DNA of 35,281 nucleotides from Desulfobacteraceae bacterium (GCA_011390345.1 JAABSP010000053.1:1-35281), one strand, 5' to 3'. Counted from the first letter of the stretch, positions 25,585 through 34,872 are shown. Notes: generated by a model from the sequence alone, not told the origin. Program-made: numbers and translations.

Positions 25585-26130
25585 CTATCGCCGCACCCCC
25601 TCGGTCAGGTCCATGCCGAGCTGAAGGGCATGCCGGTTCAGCTCCAGAAATCCTTTGGGAATCCTTCTCTCCAGCACGCTCATGACCGATTCGGGCTTCA
25701 CCAGCTCCGTCATCCCGATAAAGACGCCGAGCATGCAGATGTTGAAGACGATGGGTTTGCCGATCTTCTCCATCACCGCTTCATACATGGGGATCTCCCG
25801 CTGGCGCGCGTCCACCTTCTTTGTAATCTCCACATATTTGGCATCGGTGATGAGCAGCCCTCCGGGACGGATGATGCCGGAGAATTTGTTGTACGCCTCC
25901 TGAGTGAGGCATACGAGCACATTAGGCTGCGTCACCTTGGGGAAGTAGATCTCCGAATCGGAGATGATCACATCTGACCGGGTCGAGCCTCCGCGGGCCT
26001 CCGCGCCGTAGACCTGTGACTGGACGGCCGTCAGGTTCTCATGGAGTACGGCCGCCTCCGCGAGGATGATGGCGGAGGTGATGACCCCCTGACCTCCGGA
26101 GCCTGAAAATACGATTCTGTACCGCTCCAT
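25585..26130 (-). CDS. korC: 2-oxoacid:ferredoxin oxidoreductase, gamma subunit
   Basis: The protein has 181 residues and the gamma-subunit Rossmann-like start VFSGSGGQGVITSAIILAEA, then QSQVYGAEARGGSTRSDVIIS, a segment diagnostic for pyruvate/ketoisovalerate/2-oxoglutarate oxidoreductase gamma chains. It is the last gene of the korDABC run and starts three bases after korB. With the other subunits it oxidises a 2-oxoacid plus CoA to an acyl-CoA and CO2 and reduces ferredoxin, or runs in reverse for CO2 fixation. The order delta-alpha-beta-gamma and the subunit sizes fit the 2-oxoglutarate enzyme best, but branched-chain 2-oxoacid specificity (Vor) cannot be excluded from sequence alone. Confidence 0.9.
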   Translation of the reverse strand: MERYRIVFSGSGGQGVITSAIILAEAAVLHENLTAVQSQVYGAEARGGSTRSDVIISDSEIYFPKVTQPNVLVCLTQEAYNKFSGIIRPGGLLITDAKYVEITKKVDARQREIPMYEAVMEKIGKPIVFNICMLGVFIGMTELVKPESVMSVLERRIPKGFLELNRHALQLGMDLTEGVRR

Positions 26131-26133
26131 GAT

Positions 26134-26937
26134 TTATGCCCCTCCTTTCGCCCGCTCGATGACCTTCTCATACTCTTCGCAGTACTCCGGCAATTCCTTC
26201 TCCACAAAGATCCCCCGCTCGATGAGATCCGGGTTCTCGGCCTTGGCCTTGGAGTCGATGGGCGTGGTCTGGTCTTTCATATACTCGAGCATCTCCACCG
26301 CGCCGCCGATCTTGTTCTTTCTGCCGAAATAGGTGGGGCACTGGCTCATGATCTCCACCACGGAAAAGCCCTTGTGCTGGATGGCCTTTTTTATGTATTT
26401 GGTGATCTCCTTGGGGTGGTAGGACGTGGTTCGGGCCACGAAGGTCGCGCCCGCGGCCTTGGAGAGTTCCACCACATCAAAGGTATGGTCGATGTTGGAA
26501 TATGGGGCCGTGGTCGCGGCCGCGCCGTACCCTGACAGCGGTGAATACTGCCCTCCGGTCATGCCGTAGATCCGGTTGTTCATCACGATCGCGGTGATGT
26601 CGATGTTGCGCCGGCACGCATGGATGAAATGGTTGCCGCCGATGGCCAGCGCGTCGCCGTCACCCATCGGCACGATCAGGTTGAGTTTGGGCCGGCTCAT
26701 CTTCACACCCGTTGCAAAGGCCAGTGCCCTGCCGTGGATGGTGTGCAGTGTATGAAAATCGAGATACCCCGAGATCCGGGAGGAGCAGCCGATTCCCGAA
26801 ACCATCACGATGTCGCTCTTCCGAATTCCCAGCTCCTCGATGGCCCGCACAAGACCGTTCAAGACGGTTCCGTGGCCGCAACCGGGACACCAGAGATGCG
26901 GGAAGAATCTTTCCCTGAGAAAATCCTTTACCGCCAT
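26134..26937 (-). CDS. korB: 2-oxoacid:ferredoxin oxidoreductase, beta (TPP-binding) subunit
   Basis: The 267-residue beta chain carries the thiamine-diphosphate site. The N-terminal WCPGCGHGTVLNGLVRAI and GIGCSSRISGYLDFHTLHTIHGRAL are classic, followed by VPMGDGDALAIGGNHFIHACRRN, the GDGD...N motif that binds the Mg-pyrophosphate of TPP, and NNRIYGMTGGQYSPLS. The beta chain has no ferredoxin domain of its own, which fits the separate KorD. It sits three bases from both korA and korC, as expected for subunits made in equal amounts. Confidence 0.95.
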   Translation of the reverse strand: MAVKDFLRERFFPHLWCPGCGHGTVLNGLVRAIEELGIRKSDIVMVSGIGCSSRISGYLDFHTLHTIHGRALAFATGVKMSRPKLNLIVPMGDGDALAIGGNHFIHACRRNIDITAIVMNNRIYGMTGGQYSPLSGYGAAATTAPYSNIDHTFDVVELSKAAGATFVARTTSYHPKEITKYIKKAIQHKGFSVVEIMSQCPTYFGRKNKIGGAVEMLEYMKDQTTPIDSKAKAENPDLIERGIFVEKELPEYCEEYEKVIERAKGGA

Positions 26938-26940
26938 TTT

Positions 26941-28089
26941 CTAAATCCCCCTTCCCTGGATCACCCGCAGGAAATTCCGGATATCGGTCGGGTTGATCAG
27001 TACGCCGTCTACGCGGTTCGCGAGGAAGACCCGCTCCGGAGCCTCCACCGCATGCTTTACCTGTTCGAGAATCTGTCCTTTGTTCATCTCCACCACGGTC
27101 ACGGACCGGGCGTTCCGGCAACGGTCCCGCACGATCTCTGCGGGAAACGGCCACAATGTCTGCAGTTCCAGAAGGCCGAGCTGCTCTCCCCGATTTCTGC
27201 GGCTCACCACCACATGAAGCGCGGATCTCGCGGAAGCGCCGTAGGAGATCAGAATCTGTTCGGCATCCTCCAGATAGTATTCCTTGACCATTGCAATCTG
27301 ATGCGCGTTGTTCTCGATCTTGTCCATCAGATGCCGGGAAAGGCCATGGACGATCTTGGGATTGTCCGACGGAAAGCCCCACATATCATGGTAGAGGCCC
27401 GTGACATTGTAACGATGAACACTGCCGAAATCGGACATGGGAAGTCTTCCATCCTCCCGGGGAAGGTAGGGATGGTAATCGACCCCCTCCTTCACCGATG
27501 TCCTGAGCCGCTCCACCAGAGGAATCTCCCCGGGCTCGGGAATCACCAGCCGCTCCCGCATATGGCCGATCACCTCGTCAAATAGGAGGATCACCGGGGT
27601 CCGGTAGGTCTCTGCGATGTTGAAAGCCTCCACGGTCACGGCAAAGACATCCTGATGGTTGGATGCGGTGAGCGCGACGATGGCATGGTCTCCGTGGGTT
27701 CCCCAGCGGGCCTGATTCACATCCCCCTGGGCTACATGGGTGGGGTTGCCCGTAGAGGGACCCCCCCGCTGCACATTGACGATGACACAGGGGATCTCGG
27801 CCATGACCGCATACCCGAGGGCCTCCTGCATCAATGAAAATCCGGGGCCGCTTGTGGCCGTCATCACCTTGTGACCTGTCAGCGACGCGCCGATGATCGC
27901 GCAGAGAGAGGCGATCTCATCCTCCATCTGTAGAAAGCTCCCTCCGATCTTCGGCAACTGCACCGACATCTGCTCGGCAACCTCTGTTGAGGGGGTGATA
28001 GGATATCCTGCAAAAAAATCGAGCCCCGCATACAGGGCTCCCTCCACACACGCCTCGTTCCCCTGAACGAACTTTATGTTTTCTGTCAT
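26941..28089 (-). CDS. korA: 2-oxoacid:ferredoxin oxidoreductase, alpha subunit
   Basis: The protein has 382 residues from the ATG at 28089 (MTENIKFVQGNEACVEGAL), which has GGAG and AGGAT upstream; an earlier in-frame start at 28134 would add a basic, unconserved leader inside korD. Family motifs: FFAGYPITPSTEVAEQMSVQ, TSGPGFSLMQEALGYAVMAE, VNVQRGGPSTGNPTHVAQGD and LLFDEVIGHMRERLVIPE. The C-terminal part (LLELQTLWPFPAEIV, VVEMNKGQI) is the transketolase-C-like domain. The start lies eight bases after the korD stop. It works with KorB at the active site and KorD for electron exit. Confidence 0.95.
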   Translation of the reverse strand: MTENIKFVQGNEACVEGALYAGLDFFAGYPITPSTEVAEQMSVQLPKIGGSFLQMEDEIASLCAIIGASLTGHKVMTATSGPGFSLMQEALGYAVMAEIPCVIVNVQRGGPSTGNPTHVAQGDVNQARWGTHGDHAIVALTASNHQDVFAVTVEAFNIAETYRTPVILLFDEVIGHMRERLVIPEPGEIPLVERLRTSVKEGVDYHPYLPREDGRLPMSDFGSVHRYNVTGLYHDMWGFPSDNPKIVHGLSRHLMDKIENNAHQIAMVKEYYLEDAEQILISYGASARSALHVVVSRRNRGEQLGLLELQTLWPFPAEIVRDRCRNARSVTVVEMNKGQILEQVKHAVEAPERVFLANRVDGVLINPTDIRNFLRVIQGRGI

Positions 28090-28096
28090 AATGATC

Positions 28097-28312
28097 CTAC
28101 TCCGTTTCCGTCTCCGTCTCGATTTCGATGGCAAGGTCCGGACATCTCAGCTCGCACAGCCGGCAGACAATGCACGCCTCGGTATCACCGGCAACCGCCT
28201 TCTCCTCGGCATCGAGTTCGAGAACCTTTTTGGGGCAGAAATGGACGCAGATCCCGCATCCCTTGCACCAATCCCTGTTGATATTGTGGCTTTTCAGCTT
28301 CTTTTTGGCCAT
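28097..28312 (-). CDS. korD: 2-oxoacid:ferredoxin oxidoreductase, delta (2[4Fe-4S] ferredoxin) subunit
   Basis: This 71-residue protein is a bacterial-type 2[4Fe-4S] ferredoxin with CKGCGICVHFCP near residue 16 and CIVCRLCELRCP near residue 48. The C-terminus is a run of alternating Glu and Thr (EIETETETE). As first gene of the korDABC set it supplies the iron-sulfur electron path between the TPP site and external ferredoxin. It lies 95 bases beyond the radical SAM gene, so a kor promoter could lie in that gap, but none stands out. Confidence 0.93.
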   Translation of the reverse strand: MAKKKLKSHNINRDWCKGCGICVHFCPKKVLELDAEEKAVAGDTEACIVCRLCELRCPDLAIEIETETETE

Positions 28313-28407
28313 TTGGCATACCTCATGATGAAAAATTGCCCTTCACGCAAACAGTTCTGCAAAATCTAGTGAGGGTAACAATTCTGAAGGAAAAGTCAAG
28401 CCGACAA

Positions 28408-29574
28408 TCAGATAAACCGCTTCATCAACTCATCGATCACCTGATCCGCATTCTCCGGTGTAATGCCTAGATCCCGGCAGGTCTTCTCGGCCCGTTCCAC
28501 CCGCCGGGGGCTCTCCATGTCCGACAGGCGGGAGAAATACCCGAGGCGGCGGCCCACCTGATAGAGGCACTGCTGCTCCGGTTCCATATCCAGAAACGTC
28601 CGAAGGGCCCCGATAATCTTCGGCTTATCCTCGGGAAGATTTCCCTCCACCTCCTGGATCAGGTTAAGAATATGATCGCTTTTAATGCTGCTCCGGATGC
28701 CCTCGAGACTCTCGATGAAGAGCAGGATCTCCTGGGCCATCTCCCGGTCCGTGCATTTCTCGAAGCGGCCCTCCATATATTCCTTGTAGAGGGGAATCGA
28801 ATTGGGGATGGCAAGGGTGCGCAGGCGGATGAATTCCGGATCGATCCTGTTGAGCGCATCTGCGGTCTCCAGCGCATGCTCTCTGGATAATGGCCTGCCC
28901 CCCAGCCCCGGCATCACATATTCGGAAAGCTCGATGCCGGCCATTTTGACCTTTTGGCCCGCCTTGACCTGGGTCGCCTTGTCGGACCCCTTCTTGATCA
29001 TCTTCAGAACCTTATCCGAACCCGATTCCATGCCGATATGAATCCGGTTCAACCCCGCATCCGCGATCGCGGCCATGTCATCATCCGAGATCCGAGCGAT
29101 AGTGTGAGACCTTGCATAGGAGGTGATCCGCTCGATCCAGGGAAAGCGGCTTTTGAGGTGCTTTAAGATATCGACGAGATCTCCGGGCTTGATGATCAGG
29201 CTGTTGGCATCCTGGAGAAAGACAGATTTGAGGCCGCCTGCAAACCATCCGAGCGCGGCCTGAAATGGGGCATGGTCATCGGCCCCCACCTTCGCCGAAA
29301 GATCCTGCACATCGGCCCTGTCGATCCGGCCGTCACCATCAGCCCTTTGACGGATCGCTTCCACATGGCGATACACCGCATCGATGTCCTTTTTGACATG
29401 CTCCGGGGGCCTCAGGGAAAAGGAGGTTCCCTTATAGACCGGGCAGAATGCGCACCGGTTCCAGGGGCAGTTGCGGGTGACACGGATCAGCAGGCTGTAG
29501 GCTTCGCTCGGGGGGCGAATGGGGCCCTGCTCGAATCCTCGGTACGGTTCTTCTTTCCGATTTTTCTCGCTCAT
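28408..29574 (-). CDS. Radical SAM protein of unknown specificity
   Basis: The protein has 388 residues. The 4Fe-4S/SAM signature CX4CX2C is C36-PWNR-C41-AF-C44, directly after a conserved-looking PPSEAYSLLIRVTRNCPW. Downstream the TIM-barrel segments are visible: FAGGLKSVFLQDANSLII, SYARSHTIARISDDDMAAI, LNRIHIGMESGSDKVLKMI (the SAM-contacting E-S-G strand) and SEYVMPGLGGRPLSREHALE. These match radical SAM proteins of the Elp3/HemN-like superfamily, but no specific reaction can be assigned. The C-terminal 100 residues hold no obvious extra cluster. It lies 25 bases from the 291-aa unknown and 95 bases before korD, all on the minus strand. Confidence 0.88.
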   Translation of the reverse strand: MSEKNRKEEPYRGFEQGPIRPPSEAYSLLIRVTRNCPWNRCAFCPVYKGTSFSLRPPEHVKKDIDAVYRHVEAIRQRADGDGRIDRADVQDLSAKVGADDHAPFQAALGWFAGGLKSVFLQDANSLIIKPGDLVDILKHLKSRFPWIERITSYARSHTIARISDDDMAAIADAGLNRIHIGMESGSDKVLKMIKKGSDKATQVKAGQKVKMAGIELSEYVMPGLGGRPLSREHALETADALNRIDPEFIRLRTLAIPNSIPLYKEYMEGRFEKCTDREMAQEILLFIESLEGIRSSIKSDHILNLIQEVEGNLPEDKPKIIGALRTFLDMEPEQQCLYQVGRRLGYFSRLSDMESPRRVERAEKTCRDLGITPENADQVIDELMKRFI

Positions 29575-29599
29575 TATATAATCAATCTATCCCAAAAAA

Positions 29600-30475
29600 T
29601 CATTTCATATGAACCGATGCTTCATAGAGGGGCATCAAAACCATAAACAGAGAAGAGATATCATCTGCGATTTTCTCTTTTCTTTCAAGGGCTTCTTCTT
29701 TCTTTATCCTTTTGGCGATCTGAAGATTGAGCCAATGCTCCTCCGGCAGCCTGTCGATAAAAGCATATAAGGAGTCCAGATCCTCTTCCTCATCTTCTCT
29801 ACGCCTTTTCCATTCTCCCTTAACCGCTTCGATGGTTCCTTCAAACCGATTCTCTTTATCGAAGATCAGAAGCCCGTTCCCCTCGGCAATGGTTTTCAGC
29901 CACCCCTCATTTTCCGGGTTTTTAAGCCATTCCAGGAAATGTTTCCATTCCTGGCTTTCCAGGCCTTTATCATCAGGGCGTTCGATATAGAAGCCGTAAA
30001 AAAGAGAGTGTTCATCCACCTGAGCAAAGAACTTCGCCTGCCGCCAGATATCTTCACTGCTGTCCCGGTGGGCCGCATCGGCCCAATGAACCGAAGGGAT
30101 CCGATAGACCGCCCAGGAATTGAAGGTATATCGATCCGAGTCCAGCTTCTGGGTAACGGCTCCGCCCAGCGCAGGACGGCCCCGCCACTTTGTCTTTGTA
30201 ATATTATTTTTAAAATCACCCTCCGAAAGGCCCTTGAATTTCGAAACCTTTCTTGAAGAACTCTTCTTTTTCGGCGGCAATTTCTTCTCTTCCTTTACTT
30301 TCTTCTCAAACCGCATGCCGTCAATGATTCTTCTTTGAAATTCGACGGAGGTCTCAACCTTTTCTCCATCCTCCCATTGGATGACCATCTTATCTCCGCG
30401 GCGGGAAATGACCTCATAGAGACCTTTCCGGTTCCGGTATTTTTCTCCGACCGCAAATTCGATTTTCTCAATCAT
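29600..30475 (-). CDS. Unrecognised 291-aa protein with N-terminal small beta-barrel-like domain
   Basis: This is not a family I can name. Residues 1-50 (KYRNRKGLYEVISRRGDKMV and IQWEDGEKVETS) read like a small five-strand, Tudor/SH3-like barrel of the kind that often binds nucleic acid or peptides. A Lys/Ser-rich linker follows (KKLPPKKKSSSRKVSK, about 64-80). The central part (about 90-175) is a mixed alpha/beta domain with RGRPALGGAVTQKL, WAVYRIPSVHWADAAHRDS and AKFFAQVDEHSLFYGFYIER. The C-terminal 90 residues are charged and helical (KRRREDEEEDLDSLYAF). There is no signal peptide or membrane helix. It starts 28 bases after gmhB ends and ends 25 bases before the radical SAM gene, so it is likely co-transcribed. 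AT content is higher than in its neighbours. Confidence 0.72.
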   Translation of the reverse strand: MIEKIEFAVGEKYRNRKGLYEVISRRGDKMVIQWEDGEKVETSVEFQRRIIDGMRFEKKVKEEKKLPPKKKSSSRKVSKFKGLSEGDFKNNITKTKWRGRPALGGAVTQKLDSDRYTFNSWAVYRIPSVHWADAAHRDSSEDIWRQAKFFAQVDEHSLFYGFYIERPDDKGLESQEWKHFLEWLKNPENEGWLKTIAEGNGLLIFDKENRFEGTIEAVKGEWKRRREDEEEDLDSLYAFIDRLPEEHWLNLQIAKRIKKEEALERKEKIADDISSLFMVLMPLYEASVHMK

Positions 30476-30503
30476 AACAGAACCTGTCCAACCTTATATT
30501 AAA

Positions 30504-31055
30504 TTATCCGGTATATTGTCCGGCAACAATATGATCTGCAGCATCATAAAGATCATTTGCAATATGATCGATGCGGATCTCTTTTCGGGCCAGTTCCACC
30601 TCTGCCGCGGGCCCATTGCCCGTCATCACCAGAAGGGAACGACACCCCGCGTTTATCGCACACTCGATATCCTTTGCGCTGTCGCCCACCATCCAGGCAT
30701 CTGCGGGGTCGATGCCATATTTATCGCAGGCCATACGGATCATATCGGTCCTGGGCTTTCGGCAACTGCACCCTTCATCGGGCCTGTGGGGACAGAAGAA
30801 GATATCGGTGATCTCCCCTCCCTTTTCCCGAAGGGCCTCCCGCATCCTCTCATGCATCTTTGCAAGATCTTGGGGCCGGATGATTCCCCTGCCGATGCCG
30901 GACTGGTTGGTGATCACGATGATCCTGAAGCCGGCTTCAGTGAGACGGGCAACAGCCTCAGGACTTTTCCCGATAAACCGGAACTCGGCCCAGGTTTTGA
31001 CGTATTCCGGGGAATCCTCGTTGATCACCCCGTCCCGGTCGAGGAAAAGGGTCAC
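30504..31055 (-). CDS. gmhB: D-glycero-manno-heptose 1,7-bisphosphate 7-phosphatase (HAD family)
   Basis: The protein has 183 residues from a GTG at 31055, one base after the rlpA stop; an ATG at 31115 would overlap rlpA by 59 bases and add residues that do not fit the family. HAD motif 1 is FLDRDGVINED (DxD nucleophile and acid), motif 2 is IVITNQSGIGRG, the zinc-binding Cys/His loop is CPHRPDEGCSCRKP, and motif 4 is MVGDSAKDIECAINAGC. The enzyme removes the 7-phosphate during synthesis of ADP-heptose for the lipopolysaccharide inner core, which supports a Gram-negative host. The zinc loop separates it from most other HAD phosphatases; HisB-type histidinol phosphatase is the nearest alternative. 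Confidence 0.9.
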   Translation of the reverse strand: MTLFLDRDGVINEDSPEYVKTWAEFRFIGKSPEAVARLTEAGFRIIVITNQSGIGRGIIRPQDLAKMHERMREALREKGGEITDIFFCPHRPDEGCSCRKPRTDMIRMACDKYGIDPADAWMVGDSAKDIECAINAGCRSLLVMTGNGPAAEVELARKEIRIDHIANDLYDAADHIVAGQYTG

Positions 31056-31056
31056 T

Positions 31057-31866
31057 CTATTCGACCGCAACGGTAAATGCGCCGGAAAAGCCCTTCTCCC
31101 GGAGGAGATTGGCATATTTCAACGCCTCGTCCAGATTGTCACATTTGCCCACCAGCACCCGGTGGAGCTTCTGAGAACTCCGATGATCCAGATCCGACAG
31201 GACTTTGGCATGGCCGTAGGCTCCATCCAGCTCCGACGCGAGCTGCTCCGCGTTCTCCCGGCTCGAGAATGCCCCCACCTGAATGGTGAAGTTGCCATGT
31301 CGATAGTCCACAGGCTCGTATCTTCGCTTTCCATCTCCTTTTCGGGTCGGCTTTCCCAGGGAGACCACCTTGACTTGGGCCAGCCCCGGCCCCACAAGCC
31401 CGAGCAGCTTGGCCGCGCCGTAGGAGAGGTCGATCACCCTCCCCGCGACAAAGGGTCCCCGGTCATTGATCCGGACATCGAGGTACTTCCGGTTTTCGAG
31501 ATTGTAAACCCGGACCACGGTTCCTATCGGCAGGATCTTGTGCGCGGCCGAAATCCCGTGCATATTGTAGATCTCGCCGTTTGAGGTGGGCCGGCCGTGA
31601 AAATCCTCCCCGTACCAGGAGGCGATTCCGAGTTCCCTAAAACCCGCGGCATCGGTAAGAGGATAGTACCACTGGCCAAAGACCTGATAGGGCCGGGTAT
31701 ATCCCTGCTTCGGGGGTGGCTGCGGAACCTTTTTGGGAACTTTTTTCGCCCGGGCCTTTCTTTCCGGATAATTGGCCGGAAGTTCCATCTTGGAAAGGCA
31801 GCCGCCGGTAAAGATGAGAACCAGGGCCAGTACAAAGGGTCTGAAACAGCAGCGGTTGACGTCCAT
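31057..31866 (-). CDS. rlpA: RlpA-family septal lytic transglycosylase lipoprotein with SPOR domain
   Basis: The protein has 269 residues. The N-terminus is a lipoprotein signal (LALVLIFTGGC, lipidation Cys23), then a Lys/Pro-rich linker (KKVPKKVPQPPPK). The double-psi beta-barrel starts near residue 85 with GIASWYGEDFHGRPTSNGE; it contains LPIGTVVRVYN and the conserved INDRGPFVAGRVIDLS with the catalytic Asp. A SPOR domain fills about 190-268 (FTIQVGAFSSRENAEQLASE) and should target the protein to septal peptidoglycan stripped of peptides. RlpA proteins cleave such glycan strands during daughter-cell separation. It ends one base from gmhB and starts 20 bases after lon, consistent with one transcript. 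Confidence 0.93.
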   Translation of the reverse strand: MDVNRCCFRPFVLALVLIFTGGCLSKMELPANYPERKARAKKVPKKVPQPPPKQGYTRPYQVFGQWYYPLTDAAGFRELGIASWYGEDFHGRPTSNGEIYNMHGISAAHKILPIGTVVRVYNLENRKYLDVRINDRGPFVAGRVIDLSYGAAKLLGLVGPGLAQVKVVSLGKPTRKGDGKRRYEPVDYRHGNFTIQVGAFSSRENAEQLASELDGAYGHAKVLSDLDHRSSQKLHRVLVGKCDNLDEALKYANLLREKGFSGAFTVAVE

Positions 31867-31886
31867 TTTTGGTATCCGGTTTTTTT

Positions 31887-34271
31887 TTATTTTTCCAAAG
31901 CGAGCTTTAAAACCTCCATCATCGTATCAGCAAAATTAAACTGAATCTCTTTTTGCACATTTTTAGGGATTTCATCAACGTCTTTTTTATTCCGCTTGGG
32001 CAAAATAATGGTTTTCACCCCGGCCCGGTGCGCCGCGAGCACCTTCTCCTTGATGCCGCCTACGGGCAGCACCTGTCCCCGCAGGGTGATCTCCCCGGTC
32101 ATGGCCAACTCCTTTTTCACGGTCTTTCCCTTGAGCAGGGAGGCCAGGGCCGTCAAAATGGTGACACCGGCCGAAGGGCCGTCTTTTGGGATGGCCCCGG
32201 CCGGCACATGGATATGAATGTCATGGCCGGCAAAGAAATCCTCGTCGATGTCGAGCTTTGCCGCATTGGTGCGGATAAAGCTCAGTGCCGCGGATGCGGA
32301 CTCCTTCATCACGTCGCCGAGCTGGCCCGTCAGGGTCATGCCTTTGTTTCCCTTCATCGCGGTTGCCTCGATAAAGAGGATCTCTCCGCCGACCTGGGTC
32401 CAGGCCAGGCCCACCGCGACGCCGGGAGTCTGGGTCCGGTCGAGCATCTCCGAAGTGAAGCGGGTTGCCCCCAGATAGCTGGGGATGTTGACCACCTTCA
32501 CCGTGACCGATTCGGCCTTCCCCTCTGCGATCTTGGTGGCCACCCCGCGGCAGACGTTGGCGATCTCCCGCTCCAGATTCCGCAGGCCCGCCTCCCGGGT
32601 ATAGTCGCTGATGATCCGCTTGACGGCCGCTTTGGTGATGTTGATCTGATCGGCCTTCAGCCCGTTCTCCTTTCGCTGCCGGGGGATGAGATACCGGTTG
32701 GCTATCTTGAGCTTCTCCTCGTCCGTATAGCCCAGAAGCTTCAACACCTCCATCCTATCCCGCAGAGCAGGCGGGATGGTGTCTAAAATATTTCCGGTGG
32801 TGATGAACATCACCTTGGAGAGATCAAAAGCCAGATCGAGGTAATGGTCCGAAAAGGAGAAGTTCTGCTCCGGGTCCAGCACCTCCAGCAGTGCGGAGGA
32901 GGGGTCCCCCCGGAAGTCGCTGCCCACCTTGTCGATCTCGTCGAGCATGAAGACCGGGTTGTTGGTCTCGGCCCTGCGGATACCCTGAATGATCCGGCCC
33001 GGCATCGCCCCAACATAGGTGCGCCGGTGGCCCCGGATCTCGGCCTCGTCTCTCACCCCGCCCAGTGATATCCGGACGAACTTCCGGTTCAACGACCTCG
33101 CGATGGATCGTCCCAGAGAGGTCTTGCCGGTTCCCGGGGGGCCGGCAAAGCAGAGGATGGGCCCCTTGGATTCCGGATTGAGCTTTCGCACCGCAAGATA
33201 TTCGATGATCCGCTGCTTGGCCTTCTCCAGGCCGTAATGATCTTCATCTAAAACCTTCCGCGCTTTTTCGATGTCCAGTACATCGGGGCTCGACTCGCTC
33301 CAGGGTAGGGTCGTGATCCAGTCGAGGTAGGTGGAGACCACGGTATACTCCGAAGAGGAGGGATGCATCCGCTCCATCCGCTTCAGCTCCCGATCGGCCT
33401 CGTCTCTGGCATGTTCCGGAAGGTTCTTCTCCGAAATCTTGGCCCGGTACTCCTCCACCTCCACCCGGGTGTCATCCTCCTCTCCCTCGCCCAGCTCCTC
33501 CTTGATGGCCTTGAGCTGCTGGCGGAGGTAAAATTCCTTCTGGCGCTGATCCATGTCGCCCTTGACCTGGCTCTGGATCTTGCTGCCCAGCTCCAGGATC
33601 TCCGCCTGGTGGTTGACCTGCCGGGTAACCTCCCGCAGCCGCTCCTTGACATCCATGGTCTCGAGAATCTTCTGTTTTTCGGCTGTGGGAGTGTTGATGG
33701 TCGATCCGATCATGTCGGCCAGAATACCCGGTTCGGTGATCGATTTGGCCATGGAGGCCATCTCCTGGGGAAGTCCCGGAGAGAGTTCCACTACCTTGGT
33801 GAACTGAGAGAGGAGGTTGGAAATCAGCGCCTCGATCTCGGTATCCTGCTTCTCCTCGGTCTTGACGTGCGTTACCCGGGCCCGGATATAGGGATCGGTG
33901 CCGAGATACTCGTCGATCTTGAAGCGGCTCAGGCCCTGGACAAGGAGTTGAGCCCGGTTGTCCTCGGTCTTGGCCATCTTCAGGATCAGGGCGCTTGCGC
34001 CCATATCATAAAGATCCTCATGGCTTACCCCCTCCTCCTGGATCTTCTGCTTCTGATCATCCTCGGCCGTTCGGGCCAGCACCAGCCCGATGATCCGATC
34101 AGCGGCCATGGCATCATCGATGAGCTGGATGGACTCCCCCTCCATCACCACTAAGGGAAGCACCATCTTGGGGAAGAGTGCCGCATCGAAAAGCGGCAGG
34201 ATGGGCAGGGTTTCAGGAATTTTTTCCGTATCGACGGGCTGCTGCTTTATATCGGCTGTAGGCTGAGACAT
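31887..34271 (-). CDS. lon: ATP-dependent Lon protease
   Basis: The protein has 794 residues, full length for LonA. The N-terminal LAN domain begins at [19 protein letters not shown]. The AAA+ module has Walker [10 protein letters not shown] with Lys383 and Walker [12 protein letters not shown]. The protease domain has catalytic Ser700 in KDGPSAGVT and Lys743 in [10 protein letters not shown], the same 43-residue spacing as in E. coli Lon. It degrades misfolded and selected regulatory proteins in the cytoplasm. The gene lies 33 bases after hsp20 on the same strand; pairing of a holdase and a protease suggests shared stress control, though no sigma32-like promoter was found. Confidence 0.97.
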   Translation of the reverse strand: MSQPTADIKQQPVDTEKIPETLPILPLFDAALFPKMVLPLVVMEGESIQLIDDAMAADRIIGLVLARTAEDDQKQKIQEEGVSHEDLYDMGASALILKMAKTEDNRAQLLVQGLSRFKIDEYLGTDPYIRARVTHVKTEEKQDTEIEALISNLLSQFTKVVELSPGLPQEMASMAKSITEPGILADMIGSTINTPTAEKQKILETMDVKERLREVTRQVNHQAEILELGSKIQSQVKGDMDQRQKEFYLRQQLKAIKEELGEGEEDDTRVEVEEYRAKISEKNLPEHARDEADRELKRMERMHPSSSEYTVVSTYLDWITTLPWSESSPDVLDIEKARKVLDEDHYGLEKAKQRIIEYLAVRKLNPESKGPILCFAGPPGTGKTSLGRSIARSLNRKFVRISLGGVRDEAEIRGHRRTYVGAMPGRIIQGIRRAETNNPVFMLDEIDKVGSDFRGDPSSALLEVLDPEQNFSFSDHYLDLAFDLSKVMFITTGNILDTIPPALRDRMEVLKLLGYTDEEKLKIANRYLIPRQRKENGLKADQINITKAAVKRIISDYTREAGLRNLEREIANVCRGVATKIAEGKAESVTVKVVNIPSYLGATRFTSEMLDRTQTPGVAVGLAWTQVGGEILFIEATAMKGNKGMTLTGQLGDVMKESASAALSFIRTNAAKLDIDEDFFAGHDIHIHVPAGAIPKDGPSAGVTILTALASLLKGKTVKKELAMTGEITLRGQVLPVGGIKEKVLAAHRAGVKTIILPKRNKKDVDEIPKNVQKEIQFNFADTMMEVLKLALEK

Positions 34272-34304
34272 GGATACCTCCGGCGGTAAAGGTGAAAGAA
34301 GGAA

Positions 34305-34751
34305 TCAATCATCGGAGATCGGAATTTTGCGAACCCGGTCCCGGGGCTGTTTGGCCAGCCGAATGGTCAAAAGCCCGTTCTGAAAAGAGGCGGCCACTTT
34401 TTCGGTATCGATGGGAACCGGAAGGAAGAGAACCCGCTCGAACCGGCCATACTGGATCTCCGCAAGGCGGTAGTTGGCATTCTCCACCCGGGGAATGGGC
34501 CTTCGAAATCCCTGTATCCGGATCGCCTTGCTGTTGATCTCGATATCGAGGTCGTCTTTGCTCACGCCGGAAAGCTCGGCAAGGATATAGATCTCCTCCG
34601 GAGTCTCATAGATGTCCATCTGAGGCTTCCATGAACATTCGGATAGCGTAAAGACGGGGCTGATGGATCGGAACATCTCCTCCAAGCTCTTTCCGAACTG
34701 GGAGTCTCTGTCGCTGAGGTCATTGCAAAAGCGGATCTTGATATAGTCCAT
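34305..34751 (-). CDS. Small heat-shock protein, Hsp20/alpha-crystallin family
   Basis: This 148-residue protein has an alpha-crystallin domain at about 45-140. Typical segments are PQMDIYETPEEIYILAELSG, VSKDDLDIEINSKAIRIQG and the consensus FQNGLLTIRLAK near the end, followed by a short basic tail with RKIPI, an I-x-I-like anchor for oligomer assembly. It holds unfolding proteins in solution without ATP. The ATG at 34751 has AGGAG six bases upstream on the minus strand. It is the first gene of the minus-strand run with lon downstream. The 121 bases between its start and the CRISPR array hold its likely promoter. Confidence 0.93.
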   Translation of the reverse strand: MDYIKIRFCNDLSDRDSQFGKSLEEMFRSISPVFTLSECSWKPQMDIYETPEEIYILAELSGVSKDDLDIEINSKAIRIQGFRRPIPRVENANYRLAEIQYGRFERVLFLPVPIDTEKVAASFQNGLLTIRLAKQPRDRVRKIPISDD

Positions 34752-34808
34752 TTCCGGCTCCTGAAAGATGAATCTTATTTTTTCTGTTCAAAACTTTCAT
34801 ATTATTAA

Positions 34809-34837
34809 TATTTATCATCCTTTGCCGTTTTTGTAAA
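34809..34837 (-). promoter_or_regulatory. Candidate promoter for hsp20-lon
   Basis: On the minus strand TTTACA (34837-34832) is followed by 17 bases and TAAATA (34814-34809). The region 34752-34872 is very AT-rich. The -10 match is modest and no heat-shock sigma factor consensus or CIRCE element was seen. Confidence 0.3.
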
Positions 34838-34872
34838 TAGTGGAGAATATGTTCTTTGCCTCATATTGACTT

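Noticed and set aside
34752-34872. Search for a heat-shock (sigma32 or CIRCE) element before hsp20
   Set aside because: No CTTGAAA/CCCCAT pair or CIRCE inverted repeat was found, only a weak sigma70-like match.
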